Assembly: GCF_900100495.1 (NCBI RefSeq) | Contig: NZ_FNCT01000014.1 | Coordinates: 62,001-126,000 of the forward strand | Source: Pseudomonas benzenivorans | GTDB lineage: Bacteria > Pseudomonadota > Gammaproteobacteria > Pseudomonadales > Pseudomonadaceae | Direction: 5' to 3' | Length of the DNA: 64,000 nt | In this document: positions 42,389 to 51,396 of the stretch, piece by piece | Layout of the letters: each line of letters begins with the position of its first letter | How positions within the stretch are numbered: position 1 is the first letter of the stretch | Notes under the pieces: generated by a model | What the model saw: the letters and a program-made list of their open reading frames with translations, nothing else | Databases searched by the model: none | What the model was told of the DNA's origin: nothing | Made by a program: the position numbers and the translations under genes

Positions 42389-43830
42389 TTCGACTCACCT
42401 TCGGCCGCCGCGAACAGCGGGCTTTGCAGCAGTTGCGGGGCCAGGCCGCCGATATCGCCGGCGCCCTGACAGAGCAGGATGTCGCCGGCCCGCAGCAGTG
42501 GCTGGATCAACGGCGCCAGCTCGACGCCACGCTCGATGTAGATCGGGTCCAGTTGGCCGCGCTGACGGATGCTGTGGCACAGGTGACGGCTGTCGGCACC
42601 GGGAATCGGCTCTTCGCCGGCCGGATAGACCTCCATCAGCAGCAGCACGTTGGCGTCGGCCAGCACCTGCACGAAGTCGTCGTACAGATCGCGGGTGCGG
42701 CTGAAGCGGTGCGGCTGGTAGACCATCACCAGGCGCCGTTCCGGCCAGCCACCGCGCACCGCCTTGATCACCGCGGCGACTTCGCGCGGGTGGTGGCCGT
42801 AGTCGTCGACCAGCATCACGCTGCCGCCGCTCACCGGCAGTTCGCCGTACACCTGGAAGCGCCGGCCGACGCCCTGGAAACCGGACAGACCGTGGACGAT
42901 GGCCTCGTCGCGAATGCCTTCGTCGGTGGCGATGGCGATGGTCGCCAGGGCGTTCAACACGTTGTGGTTGCCCGGCATGTTGACCGATACCTCGAGTGGT
43001 TCACGGTCGCGGCGCAGCACGGTGAAGTAGGTCTGCATGCCCTGCTGGCGCACCTTGATCGCGCGCACGTCGGCACCCTCGGCGAAACCGTAGGTCACGG
43101 TCGGGCGCGCCACCTGCGGGAGGATCTCGCGCACCACCGGGTCGTCCACGCAGAGCACGGCCAGGCCATAAAACGGCAGGTTGTGCAGGAACTCGACGAA
43201 GGTCTTCTTCAACTTGTTGAAGTCGCCCTCGTAGGTACCCATGTGGTCCATGTCGATGTTGGTGACCACCGCGACCATCGGCTGCAGATGCAGGAAGCTG
43301 GCATCGCTTTCGTCGGCCTCGGCGATCAGGTAGCGACTGGTGCCGAGCTGGGCGTTGGTGCCGGCGGCGTTCAGCCGGCCGCCGATGACGAAGGTCGGGT
43401 CCAGGTGGCCGGCGGCGAACACCGAGGCCAGCAGGCTGGTGGTGGTGGTCTTGCCATGGGTGCCGGCCACCGCGATGCCGTGGCGATAGCGCATCAGCTC
43501 GGCGAGCATCTCGGCACGCGGCACCACCGGGATGCGCCGCTGCAGCGCAGTGGCGACTTCCGGGTTGGCGGTGTTGATGGCGCTGGACACCACCAGCACG
43601 TCGGCGTTCTCGGCGTTCTCGGCGCGGTGGCCGATGAAGATCTGCGCGCCGAACTTCTCCAGCCGCTCGGTCACCGCCGAGCCCTTGAGGTCGGAGCCGG
43701 AGACCTGGTAGCCGAGGTTCAGCAATACTTCGGCGATGCCGCACATGCCGGCGCCGCCGATGCCGACGAAGTGGATGCGGCGAATCCGGCGCATTTCCGG
43801 CTGCGGAAAGGCTTTCTGGCGTTCAACCAC
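42385..43830 (-). CDS. murC: UDP-N-acetylmuramate--L-alanine ligase MurC
   Basis: A 481-residue Mur ligase that adds L-Ala to UDP-MurNAc. HFVGIGGAGMCGIAEVL is the N-terminal nucleotide-sugar motif, GTHGKTTTTSLLA the ATP P-loop. The start is GTG 43830, 6 nt after a GGAGG and overlapping the murG stop region; this gives the length of the P. aeruginosa enzyme. Upstream ATGs in the frame would lie inside murG. Confidence 0.96.
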   Translation of the reverse strand: MVERQKAFPQPEMRRIRRIHFVGIGGAGMCGIAEVLLNLGYQVSGSDLKGSAVTERLEKFGAQIFIGHRAENAENADVLVVSSAINTANPEVATALQRRIPVVPRAEMLAELMRYRHGIAVAGTHGKTTTTSLLASVFAAGHLDPTFVIGGRLNAAGTNAQLGTSRYLIAEADESDASFLHLQPMVAVVTNIDMDHMGTYEGDFNKLKKTFVEFLHNLPFYGLAVLCVDDPVVREILPQVARPTVTYGFAEGADVRAIKVRQQGMQTYFTVLRRDREPLEVSVNMPGNHNVLNALATIAIATDEGIRDEAIVHGLSGFQGVGRRFQVYGELPVSGGSVMLVDDYGHHPREVAAVIKAVRGGWPERRLVMVYQPHRFSRTRDLYDDFVQVLADANVLLLMEVYPAGEEPIPGADSRHLCHSIRQRGQLDPIYIERGVELAPLIQPLLRAGDILLCQGAGDIGGLAPQLLQSPLFAAAEGESK

Positions 43831-44893
43831 GGGCCACCTCCAGGCAGATCTCGACCACGCTGCGGGTGGCATCGGGTTTGGCCAGGCGACGCGCGGTGCG
43901 CGCCATGTCGTTCAATCGTTCGGGGTGCATCAATACCTCGGTCAGCTGCGCGGCCAGCGCGGCGGCATCAGTGGAGCGTTGCGGCAGGAGGACGGCGGCG
44001 CCCTCCCTGGCGAGATAGTCGGCGTTGCGGGTCTGGTGGTCGTCGATCGCATGCGGCAGCGGCACCAGGAACGACGGCAGCCCGGCGGCGGCCAGCTCGC
44101 TGACGGTCAGGGCGCCGGCGCGGCACACCACCAGATCGGCCCAGGCATAGGCGCGGGCCATGTCCTTGATGAACGGCGCGACCTGCGCTTCGACGCCAAC
44201 CGCGCGGTAGCGTTCAGCGGTGATTGCATCGTGTTGCTTGCCGGCCTGGTGGAACACTTCCGGGCGCAGTTCTGCCGGCACCAGCGCCAGGGCTGCGGGC
44301 AACAGCTTGTTCAGCGGTTCGGCGCCCAGGCTGCCGCCGAGAATCAGCAGTCGCGGCCGGCGATTGCGCAGGGCGGCACGCGGGGTTTCCAGGAACAGCT
44401 CCTCGCGCACCGGGTTGCCGGTGGTGCGGCGCTTGGCGCTGCCGGCAAAGGTATTCGGGAAGGCCTCGCAGACCCGGCTGGCGAACGGCACCAGGCTGCG
44501 GTTGGCGGTGCCGGCCACGGCGTTTTGCTCGTGGATGATCAAGGGCGCGCCGCACAACCTGGCCGCCAGGCCGCCGGGACCGGTGAGATAGCCGCCCATG
44601 CCGAGCACGCAGACCGGCTCGAGCTCGCGCACCACCTTGCGTGCCTGCCACAGCGCCTTGAGCAGCTGGAACGGCGCCTTGAGCAGCGCCAGCTTGCTCT
44701 TGCCGCGCAGCCCGCTGACGTTGATCAGATGCAGCGGCAGGCCAGCCGCCGGCACCAGTTCGTTCTCGATGCCGCGCGGCGTGCCCAGCCAATGCACGCT
44801 GTAGCCGCGCGCGCGGAACTCGCGGGCGCAGGCCAGCGCCGGGAACACGTGGCCGCCGGTGCCGCCGGCCATGATCAGCACATTACCGGGCAT
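43823..44893 (-). CDS. murG: UDP-GlcNAc transferase MurG
   Basis: A 356-residue GT-B transferase that converts lipid I to lipid II at the inner membrane. AGGTGGHVFPALA is the N-terminal Gly-rich loop, and LILGGSLGAEPLN and HEQNAVAGTANR are conserved. ATG 44893 with GGAGG is preferred to one 24 codons earlier inside ftsW. It overlaps ftsW by 11 nt. Confidence 0.97.
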   Translation of the reverse strand: MPGNVLIMAGGTGGHVFPALACAREFRARGYSVHWLGTPRGIENELVPAAGLPLHLINVSGLRGKSKLALLKAPFQLLKALWQARKVVRELEPVCVLGMGGYLTGPGGLAARLCGAPLIIHEQNAVAGTANRSLVPFASRVCEAFPNTFAGSAKRRTTGNPVREELFLETPRAALRNRRPRLLILGGSLGAEPLNKLLPAALALVPAELRPEVFHQAGKQHDAITAERYRAVGVEAQVAPFIKDMARAYAWADLVVCRAGALTVSELAAAGLPSFLVPLPHAIDDHQTRNADYLAREGAAVLLPQRSTDAAALAAQLTEVLMHPERLNDMARTARRLAKPDATRSVVEICLEVARG

Positions 44894-46124
44894 GGGCAGC
44901 CTCCTCGGGATAGCCCGCCTCGGGACAGCCCGCCTCGCTGAAGTCCGATTCGGTGAAATCGACATCCTCGCTGCCCAGCTGGGTGCGCCGCTCCCACTCG
45001 ATGCGCAACAGCAGTGCCAGGCTGACGCAGCAGATCACCAGGGAACTGCCGCCATAGCTGAGGAACGGCAGGGTCAGGCCCTTGGTCGGCAGCAGCCCGA
45101 CATTCACCCCGATATTGATGAGGAACTGGCCGATCCACAGGAAGGCCAGGCCGTAGGCGACATAGGCGGCGAAGAACTGCTTGGCCTTCTCTGCCCACAG
45201 GCCGATGTACAGGGCGCGCACGCAGACGAAGACGAACAGCCCGACTGTGGTCAGGGCGCCCACTACACCCAGCTCTTCGGCGAGCACGGCGAAGACGAAG
45301 TCGGTGTGCGCCTCCGGCAGGTAGAACTGCTTCTGGATGCTGTTGCCCAGACCGACGCCGAACCATTCGCCGCGGCCGAAGGCGATCAGCGCCTGGGTCA
45401 GCTGGTAGCCGGAGCCGAACTGGTCGGCCCAGGGGTCGGTGAAGGTGATCAGGCGTTGCAGGCGGTACTCCTGGGTCTGCACCAGGACGAACACCGCGCC
45501 GACCGCCAACGCGACCATCAGGCCGAAGCGCAGCAAGCCGACGCCGCCGAGGAACAGCATGGCCGCCGCCGAGCCCATCATCACCACGGTGGCGCCGAAG
45601 TCCGGCTCCAGCAGCAGCAGACCGGCCATCGGCAGCAACACCACGAACGGCTTGAAGAACCCGGCCCAGCTCTCGCGCACCTCGGCCTGCCGGCGCACCA
45701 GGTAGCCGGCCAGGTAGATCACCACAAAGACTTTCGCTATCTCGGACGGCTGCACGTTAAACGCACCGAAGCCGATCCAGCGCATCGAACCGTTCACTTC
45801 GCGGCCGATGCCCGGCAGCAGCACCAGCACCAGCAGGCCGAAGGCGGCGAGCAGCAGCATGCCGCCGAAACGCTGCCAGATGGCCAGCGGAATCAGCAGC
45901 ACCACACCGGCGGCGCCCAGGCCGATCACCAGGTACACCAGGTGGCGGACCATGTGGTACAGCGGGTTACCCGAATTGACCGCAGCCACCTCGGTCGAGG
46001 CCGACGCGATCATCACCAGGCCCAGGCCGAGCAACGCCAGGCAACCGGCGAGCAACGGGAAATCCATGTCCAGGCCACGGCGGCTGAACAGCGGGGACGG
46101 GTAAGGACGCAGCCAGGCGAGCAT
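44883..46124 (-). CDS. ftsW: Division SEDS glycosyltransferase FtsW
   Basis: A 413-residue polytopic protein with about ten helices. FtsW polymerises lipid II at the septum together with FtsI. The SEDS motifs WIGFGAFNVQPSEIAK and FGRGEWFGVGLGNSIQKQFYLPEAHTDFVFAVLAEELG are intact. The C-terminal tail carries a short repeat (EAGCPEAGYPEE) encoded by a 15-nt tandem duplication at 44905-44934, which also overlaps the murG ribosome site. Confidence 0.97.
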   Translation of the reverse strand: MLAWLRPYPSPLFSRRGLDMDFPLLAGCLALLGLGLVMIASASTEVAAVNSGNPLYHMVRHLVYLVIGLGAAGVVLLIPLAIWQRFGGMLLLAAFGLLVLVLLPGIGREVNGSMRWIGFGAFNVQPSEIAKVFVVIYLAGYLVRRQAEVRESWAGFFKPFVVLLPMAGLLLLEPDFGATVVMMGSAAAMLFLGGVGLLRFGLMVALAVGAVFVLVQTQEYRLQRLITFTDPWADQFGSGYQLTQALIAFGRGEWFGVGLGNSIQKQFYLPEAHTDFVFAVLAEELGVVGALTTVGLFVFVCVRALYIGLWAEKAKQFFAAYVAYGLAFLWIGQFLINIGVNVGLLPTKGLTLPFLSYGGSSLVICCVSLALLLRIEWERRTQLGSEDVDFTESDFSEAGCPEAGYPEEAAHAR

Positions 46125-47470
46125 CAGGCGAGCGCCTCCACCGCTTGGGCGAACAGGCGTCCGCGCTCTTCGAAATTCTTGAACATGTCCAGGCTGGCGC
46201 AGGCCGGCGACAGCAACACCGCGTCACCCGGCTGGGCCAACTCGCTGCAGCGCTGCACCGCCTCCTCCAGGCTCTGCACGCGAACCAATGGCGCCGCCTC
46301 GCCGAGCGCGGCGGCCAGCCGTTCGGCATCGCGGCCGAGCAACACCACCGCACGGCAGAACCTCGCCACCGGCGCACGCAGCGCGGAGAACTCGGCGCCC
46401 TTGCCATCGCCACCGGCGATCAGCACCAGCTTGCCGGCGATATCCGCGCCCAGCCCTTCGATCGCCGCCAGCGCGGCACCGACGTTGGTGGCCTTGGAAT
46501 CGTCGTAGTAGGCCACGTCGTTTCGCTCGCCGACCCATTGGCAGCGATGCGGCAAACCGCCGAAGCGCTTCAGGGTATCCAGCATCGGTGCCATCGGCAG
46601 GCCGACTGCATGGCCCAGGGCCAGCGCCGCCAGGGCGTTGGCCTGGTTGTGCGCGCCGCGGATCCTCAGTTCGCGCACCGGCAGCAACGCGTCGAACTGG
46701 TAGGCCAGGTATTTCTCGCCCTGTTCCTCGAGCAGGCCGAAGCGCTTGAAGTCCGGCTTGCCCAGGCCGAAGCTCCAGCACGGCAGCTGATCGGCGATCA
46801 GCGGCCGCGACAGCGCGTCGTCGCGGTTCACCACCACCTGGCGGGCACCGCGGAAGATCCGGTGCTTGGCCAGGTGATAGGCGGCCAGCGAGGCGTAGCG
46901 ATCCATATGGTCTTCGCTGATGTTCAGGCAGGTCGCCACTTCGGCATTCAACTGCTCGGTGGTCTCCAGCTGGAAGCTGGACAGCTCCAGCACATAGAGC
47001 TCGACCTCGTCGCTCAGCAGGTCGAGCGCCGGGGTACCGAGGTTGCCGCCGACCGCGACCTTCTTGCCGGCCGCCGCGGCCATTTCGCCGACCAGGGTGG
47101 TGACGGTGCTCTTGGCGTTGGAGCCGGTGATGGCGACGATCGGCGCCTTGGCGTGGCGGGCGAACAGCTCGATATCGCCGGACAGTTTCACCCCGCGCCT
47201 GGCCGCTTCCTGCAGCGCCGGGGTGGCCAATGCCAGGCCGGGGCTGACCAGCAATTCACTGGCGCGGCAGAGGAATTCCACGTCCAGCTCGCCGCAGCGC
47301 ACTTCCACCTGCGGGAACTGTTTACGCAAGGTGGCGAGCTCCGGCGGGTTGGCCCGCGTGTCGACCACGGCAAAGGGCAAACCCTGGCGCGCGAGGAAAC
47401 GCACCAGGGACATGCCGCTCTTGCCGAGGCCGACAATGATGCGGAAGTGGTCGGAAGCGATCAGGCTCAT
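46124..47470 (-). CDS. murD: UDP-MurNAc-L-Ala--D-glutamate ligase MurD
   Basis: A 448-residue Mur ligase adding D-Glu. VGLGKSGMSLVRFL is the N-terminal Rossmann motif, GSNAKSTVTTL the ATP P-loop (the usual Gly of GSNGKST is Ala here) and DHMDRYAS the conserved His region. Its stop shares a base with the ftsW start (TGATG). It starts 7 nt after mraY ends. Confidence 0.96.
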   Translation of the reverse strand: MSLIASDHFRIIVGLGKSGMSLVRFLARQGLPFAVVDTRANPPELATLRKQFPQVEVRCGELDVEFLCRASELLVSPGLALATPALQEAARRGVKLSGDIELFARHAKAPIVAITGSNAKSTVTTLVGEMAAAAGKKVAVGGNLGTPALDLLSDEVELYVLELSSFQLETTEQLNAEVATCLNISEDHMDRYASLAAYHLAKHRIFRGARQVVVNRDDALSRPLIADQLPCWSFGLGKPDFKRFGLLEEQGEKYLAYQFDALLPVRELRIRGAHNQANALAALALGHAVGLPMAPMLDTLKRFGGLPHRCQWVGERNDVAYYDDSKATNVGAALAAIEGLGADIAGKLVLIAGGDGKGAEFSALRAPVARFCRAVVLLGRDAERLAAALGEAAPLVRVQSLEEAVQRCSELAQPGDAVLLSPACASLDMFKNFEERGRLFAQAVEALA

Positions 47471-47477
47471 GGTGTCC

Positions 47478-48560
47478 TCAACGCAGCTTCAAGGTGGCTA
47501 GGCCGATCAGCACCAGAATCACGGTGATGATCCAGAAACGGACGATGACGCGCGGCTCGGGCCAGCCTTTCAGTTCGAAGTGGTGATGGATCGGCGCCAT
47601 GCGGAATACCCGCTTGCCGGTCAACTTGAAGGAGGCGACCTGGATGATCACCGACAGGGTCTCCATGACGAACACCCCGCCCATGATGAACAGCACCACT
47701 TCCTGGCGCACGATCACCGCGATGGCGCCCAGCGCCGCACCCAGCGCCAGCGCGCCGACGTCGCCCATGAACACCTGCGCCGGGTAGGTGTTGAACCACA
47801 GGAAGCCCAGGCCGGCGCCGACCAGCGCGGCGCAGAACACGATCAGCTCGCCGGCGCCCGGCACATAGGGAATGAACAGGTATTCGGCGAACTTCACGTT
47901 GCCCGACAGGTAACAGAAGATCCCCAGCGCGCCGCCGACCATCACGGTGGGCAGGATAGCCAGGCCATCCAGGCCGTCGGTCAGGTTCACCGCGTTGCTC
48001 GAACCGACGATGACGAAGTAGGTCAGCACCACGAAGCCGATGCCCAAGGGGATGCTGACGTCTTTCAGCAGCGGCAGGATCAGGGTGGTTTCCACCGGGC
48101 TCTGCGCGGTCACATAGAGGAACAAGGCCGCGCCCAGGCCGAACACCGACTGCCAGAAATACTTCCAGCGGCTCGGCAGGCCGCGTGAATCCTTCTCGAT
48201 CACCTTGCGGTAGTCGTCGACCCAGCCAATGGCGCCGAACAGCAGGGTAACCACCAGCACCACCCAGACATAGCGGTTGGCCAGGTCGGCCCAGAGCAGG
48301 GTGCTGACCGCGATGGCGGAGAGGATCAGCGCGCCACCCATGGTCGGCGTGCCCTTCTTCGACAGGTGCGACTGCGGCCCATCGTGCCGCACCGCCTGGC
48401 CGATCTGGCGGATCTGCAGGGTGCGGATCATCCACGGCCCCAGCCACAGCGATAACGCCAGCGCGGTCAGCACGCCGAGGATGCCGCGCAGTGTCAGGTA
48501 CTGGAACACGGCGAAACCCTTGTGGAACTGTTGCAGGTACTCGGCCAGCAGCAGCAGCAT
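47478..48560 (-). CDS. mraY: Phospho-MurNAc-pentapeptide transferase MraY
   Basis: A 360-residue membrane enzyme with ten helices that makes lipid I from UDP-MurNAc-pentapeptide and undecaprenyl phosphate. The catalytic signature GWVDDYRK, NLTDGLDGLA and the MAPIHHHFELKGW His loop are complete. It starts right after the murF stop codon. Confidence 0.98.
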   Translation of the reverse strand: MLLLLAEYLQQFHKGFAVFQYLTLRGILGVLTALALSLWLGPWMIRTLQIRQIGQAVRHDGPQSHLSKKGTPTMGGALILSAIAVSTLLWADLANRYVWVVLVVTLLFGAIGWVDDYRKVIEKDSRGLPSRWKYFWQSVFGLGAALFLYVTAQSPVETTLILPLLKDVSIPLGIGFVVLTYFVIVGSSNAVNLTDGLDGLAILPTVMVGGALGIFCYLSGNVKFAEYLFIPYVPGAGELIVFCAALVGAGLGFLWFNTYPAQVFMGDVGALALGAALGAIAVIVRQEVVLFIMGGVFVMETLSVIIQVASFKLTGKRVFRMAPIHHHFELKGWPEPRVIVRFWIITVILVLIGLATLKLR

Positions 48561-49940
48561 TTAGTGACTCTCCCCGGATGTGCCACAGAGCGCCGCGACG
48601 ACTTTTTCCATCGCGGCGCTGCGTGAACCTTTAATTAGAATGGTGGTGTCGCCCTGCTCGGCGCGCAGCGCTTCGATCAGGCCGGCTTGATCGGCGAAAT
48701 GCCGGCCATCTGCACCGAATGCCTTGACCGCATGGGCCATCAGCGGACCGACCGCATAGAGCGCGGCGACCTTGCCGATTGCATAGCTGCCCACCTCGCG
48801 ATGACCCTGCTCGGCCCAGTCACCCAACTCGCCCATATCCCCGAGCACCAGAACGGTGCGCCCGGAGAAGCCGGCGAGTATATCAATGGCCGCGCAGATC
48901 GACGCGGGGTTGGCGTTGTAGCTGTCGTCGATCACCCGCACGCCATTCGTCGCCAGCTGCGCTACGGCGCGGCCTTGGACCGGCTGCAGGTTTTCCAGGC
49001 CGGTCTTGATGTCGACCAGCGGTACGCTCAGGGCCCGTGCCGCCGCCGCCGCCGCCAAGGCATTGGCGATATTGTGCGCGCCGAGCAGGTTGAGCTGGAT
49101 ACGCGCCTGACCTTCGGCGCAGTGCAGGGTGAACGCCGAACAGCCGCGGGCATCGCGGGCCAGGTCGCTGGCATGGAAATCCGCCGCCGGGTTGTGCAGA
49201 GCGAAGCTCAGCACGCGCCTGCCGGCGGCGCGCAGTTGCCAGGTCGCGAAGGCCGAATCGTCGAGATTGAGCACGGCAACGCCATTGGCGGCTAGCCCTT
49301 CGAGGATTTCGCCCTTGGCCTGGACGATCTTCTCCGGGCCGCCGAACTCGCCGACATGGGCGGTGCCGGCATTGGTGATGATGACCACCTGTGGCCGGGC
49401 CAGGCCGACGGTGTAGGCGATCTCGCCAATCCGCGAGGCACCCAGCTCGATCACCGCGCCTTTGTGCTCGGGCGCCAACTCCAGCAGGGTCAAGGGTACG
49501 CCGAGCTCGTTATTCAGGTTGCCGCGGGTCGCCAACACTTTGCCGCCCTGCCCGGCGAAAGCGGCACGGAGGATGCTCGCGAGCATTTCCTTGACCGTGG
49601 TCTTCCCGCTGGAGCCGGTGACCGCCGCCAATGGACCGGCATAGGCCTGGCGATTCAGCGCGCCAAGCCGGCCGAGCGCCAGGCGCGTATCGCCGACCAG
49701 CAGTTGCGGCAACGGCGCGTTCGCCACCTCGCGCTCGACCAGCGCGGCAACCGCGCCCTTGGCGGCGACATCGGCCAGGTAGTCGTGGCCGTCGAAACGC
49801 GGGCCGCTCAGGGCGACAAACAGCTGCCCCGGCTGGATCGCCCGGCTATCGGTACTGACCGCATCGAAGCTGCGATCCTCACCAATCAGCCGGCCATGCA
49901 GCGGCGCCAGCACTTCGCTCAAACGCAGGGCCTTAAACAT
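48561..49940 (-). CDS. murF: UDP-MurNAc-tripeptide--D-Ala-D-Ala ligase MurF
   Basis: A 459-residue Mur ligase adding D-Ala-D-Ala. The P-loop is GSSGKTTVKEML, NNELGVPLTLLEL is a conserved loop and DDSYNANPASICAAID the C-terminal MurF signature. ATG 49940 with GGGAGG directly upstream; it overlaps murE by 8 nt. Confidence 0.97.
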   Translation of the reverse strand: MFKALRLSEVLAPLHGRLIGEDRSFDAVSTDSRAIQPGQLFVALSGPRFDGHDYLADVAAKGAVAALVEREVANAPLPQLLVGDTRLALGRLGALNRQAYAGPLAAVTGSSGKTTVKEMLASILRAAFAGQGGKVLATRGNLNNELGVPLTLLELAPEHKGAVIELGASRIGEIAYTVGLARPQVVIITNAGTAHVGEFGGPEKIVQAKGEILEGLAANGVAVLNLDDSAFATWQLRAAGRRVLSFALHNPAADFHASDLARDARGCSAFTLHCAEGQARIQLNLLGAHNIANALAAAAAARALSVPLVDIKTGLENLQPVQGRAVAQLATNGVRVIDDSYNANPASICAAIDILAGFSGRTVLVLGDMGELGDWAEQGHREVGSYAIGKVAALYAVGPLMAHAVKAFGADGRHFADQAGLIEALRAEQGDTTILIKGSRSAAMEKVVAALCGTSGESH

Positions 49941-51396
49941 GCGCCACCTCCCAAGCAGCCAGGGCTTTGGCGGCTTCGTCGAGGTCGGAGAACGGCTGCC
50001 GCTCGCCATTGATTTCCTGGTAGTCCTCGTGGCCCTTGCCGGCCAGCACCAGCACATCGGCCGAACTCGCCTCGCCGATCAACTGGGCGATGGCCCGGCC
50101 TCGGCCATGCACGAAGCGCACGCGTTCCGGCGCAGCAAAGCCGGCGCGAATATCCGCGAAAATCTGCTCCGGCGCCTCGCTGCGCGGGTTGTCGTCGGTG
50201 ACCAGTACCGCATCGGCGAGGCGCTCGACCACTCCGGCCATCAACGGGCGCTTGCCGCGATCGCGATCGCCGCCGCAGCCGAACAGGCACAACAGGCGTC
50301 CCTGCACATGCGGGCGCAGGGCTTCGAGAACCTTTTCCAGGGCATCCGGGGTGTGCGCGTAGTCAACCACCACCAACGGCTGCTTGCCGCCGCCCAGGCG
50401 CTGCATACGCCCCACCGGCCCCTGCAAACGTGGCAGCACCTTGAGGATTTCATCGAGCGGGTAATCCATGCCGAGCAGTGCGCCGACCACGGCCAGCAGG
50501 TTGCTCAGATTGAAACGCCCGAGCAGCGAGCTGCGCAGGCTGCCTTCGCCACGCGGCGTGACCAGCTTGGCATGCACGCCCTGTTCATCGAAGCGGGCGT
50601 CGCGGCAGTACAGGTAGGCACTGGCGTCGTCCAGGCTGTAGCTGATCAGGCGCGACTCCTGCGGGTCCCGAGCCAGTTTGCGGCCCGCGGAGTCATCCAG
50701 GTTGAGCACCCGGCAACGCAGGCCCGGCCGGCTGAACAACAACGCCTTGGCCTCGGCATAGGCCTCCATCGAACCGTGGTAGTCCAGATGATCGCGCGAC
50801 AGGTTGGTGAACACCGCCACGTCGAACGCCAGCGCCGCCACCCGGCCCTGATGCAGGCCGTGGGAGGAGACCTCCATCGCCACCGCGCGGGCGCCGGCAT
50901 TCTTCAGATCGGCCAAGGTGGCCTGCACGCCGATCGGATCCGGCGTGGTGTGGCGCCCGAGCGCCAGGGCGTTGTAGAAACCGTTGCCGAGGGTACCGAT
51001 GATGCCGCAGCGCTCGCCAAGCAGATCCAGGGCCTGGGCCAAGAGCTGGCTGACACTGGTTTTGCCGTTGGTTCCGGTAATCCCGATCAGGTGCAGAGCA
51101 CGGCTCGGCTCGCCATAGAAACGCCCGGCGATAGCCGACAGTTGCCTGGCCAAGCCCTTGATCGCCACCAGTTCGGCGCCATGCGCCGTCATCGCCGGCG
51201 CGCCATCGGCCTCATAGGCCACCGCGGCTGCGCCACGGGCAATCGCGTCGGCGATATGCAGACGGCCATCCTGCTGGCTACCCGGTACGGCAAGAAACAG
51301 ATCACCCGGACGCACCTTGCGGCTGTCCAGGGTCAATTCACGGATCAGCACCGCACTGGCGGCTTGCGACAACAATTGATTAAGTGGCATGGGCAT
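49933..51396 (-). CDS. murE: UDP-MurNAc-dipeptide--meso-diaminopimelate ligase MurE
   Basis: A 487-residue Mur ligase. P-loop GTNGKTSVSQLLA; the DNPR motif in VTDDNPRSEAPEQIF marks meso-diaminopimelate as the third residue of the stem peptide. The start ATG 51396 shares a base with the ftsI stop; a second ATG two codons later is equally possible with the AAGGAGG site. Confidence 0.97.
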   Translation of the reverse strand: MPMPLNQLLSQAASAVLIRELTLDSRKVRPGDLFLAVPGSQQDGRLHIADAIARGAAAVAYEADGAPAMTAHGAELVAIKGLARQLSAIAGRFYGEPSRALHLIGITGTNGKTSVSQLLAQALDLLGERCGIIGTLGNGFYNALALGRHTTPDPIGVQATLADLKNAGARAVAMEVSSHGLHQGRVAALAFDVAVFTNLSRDHLDYHGSMEAYAEAKALLFSRPGLRCRVLNLDDSAGRKLARDPQESRLISYSLDDASAYLYCRDARFDEQGVHAKLVTPRGEGSLRSSLLGRFNLSNLLAVVGALLGMDYPLDEILKVLPRLQGPVGRMQRLGGGKQPLVVVDYAHTPDALEKVLEALRPHVQGRLLCLFGCGGDRDRGKRPLMAGVVERLADAVLVTDDNPRSEAPEQIFADIRAGFAAPERVRFVHGRGRAIAQLIGEASSADVLVLAGKGHEDYQEINGERQPFSDLDEAAKALAAWEVAHV

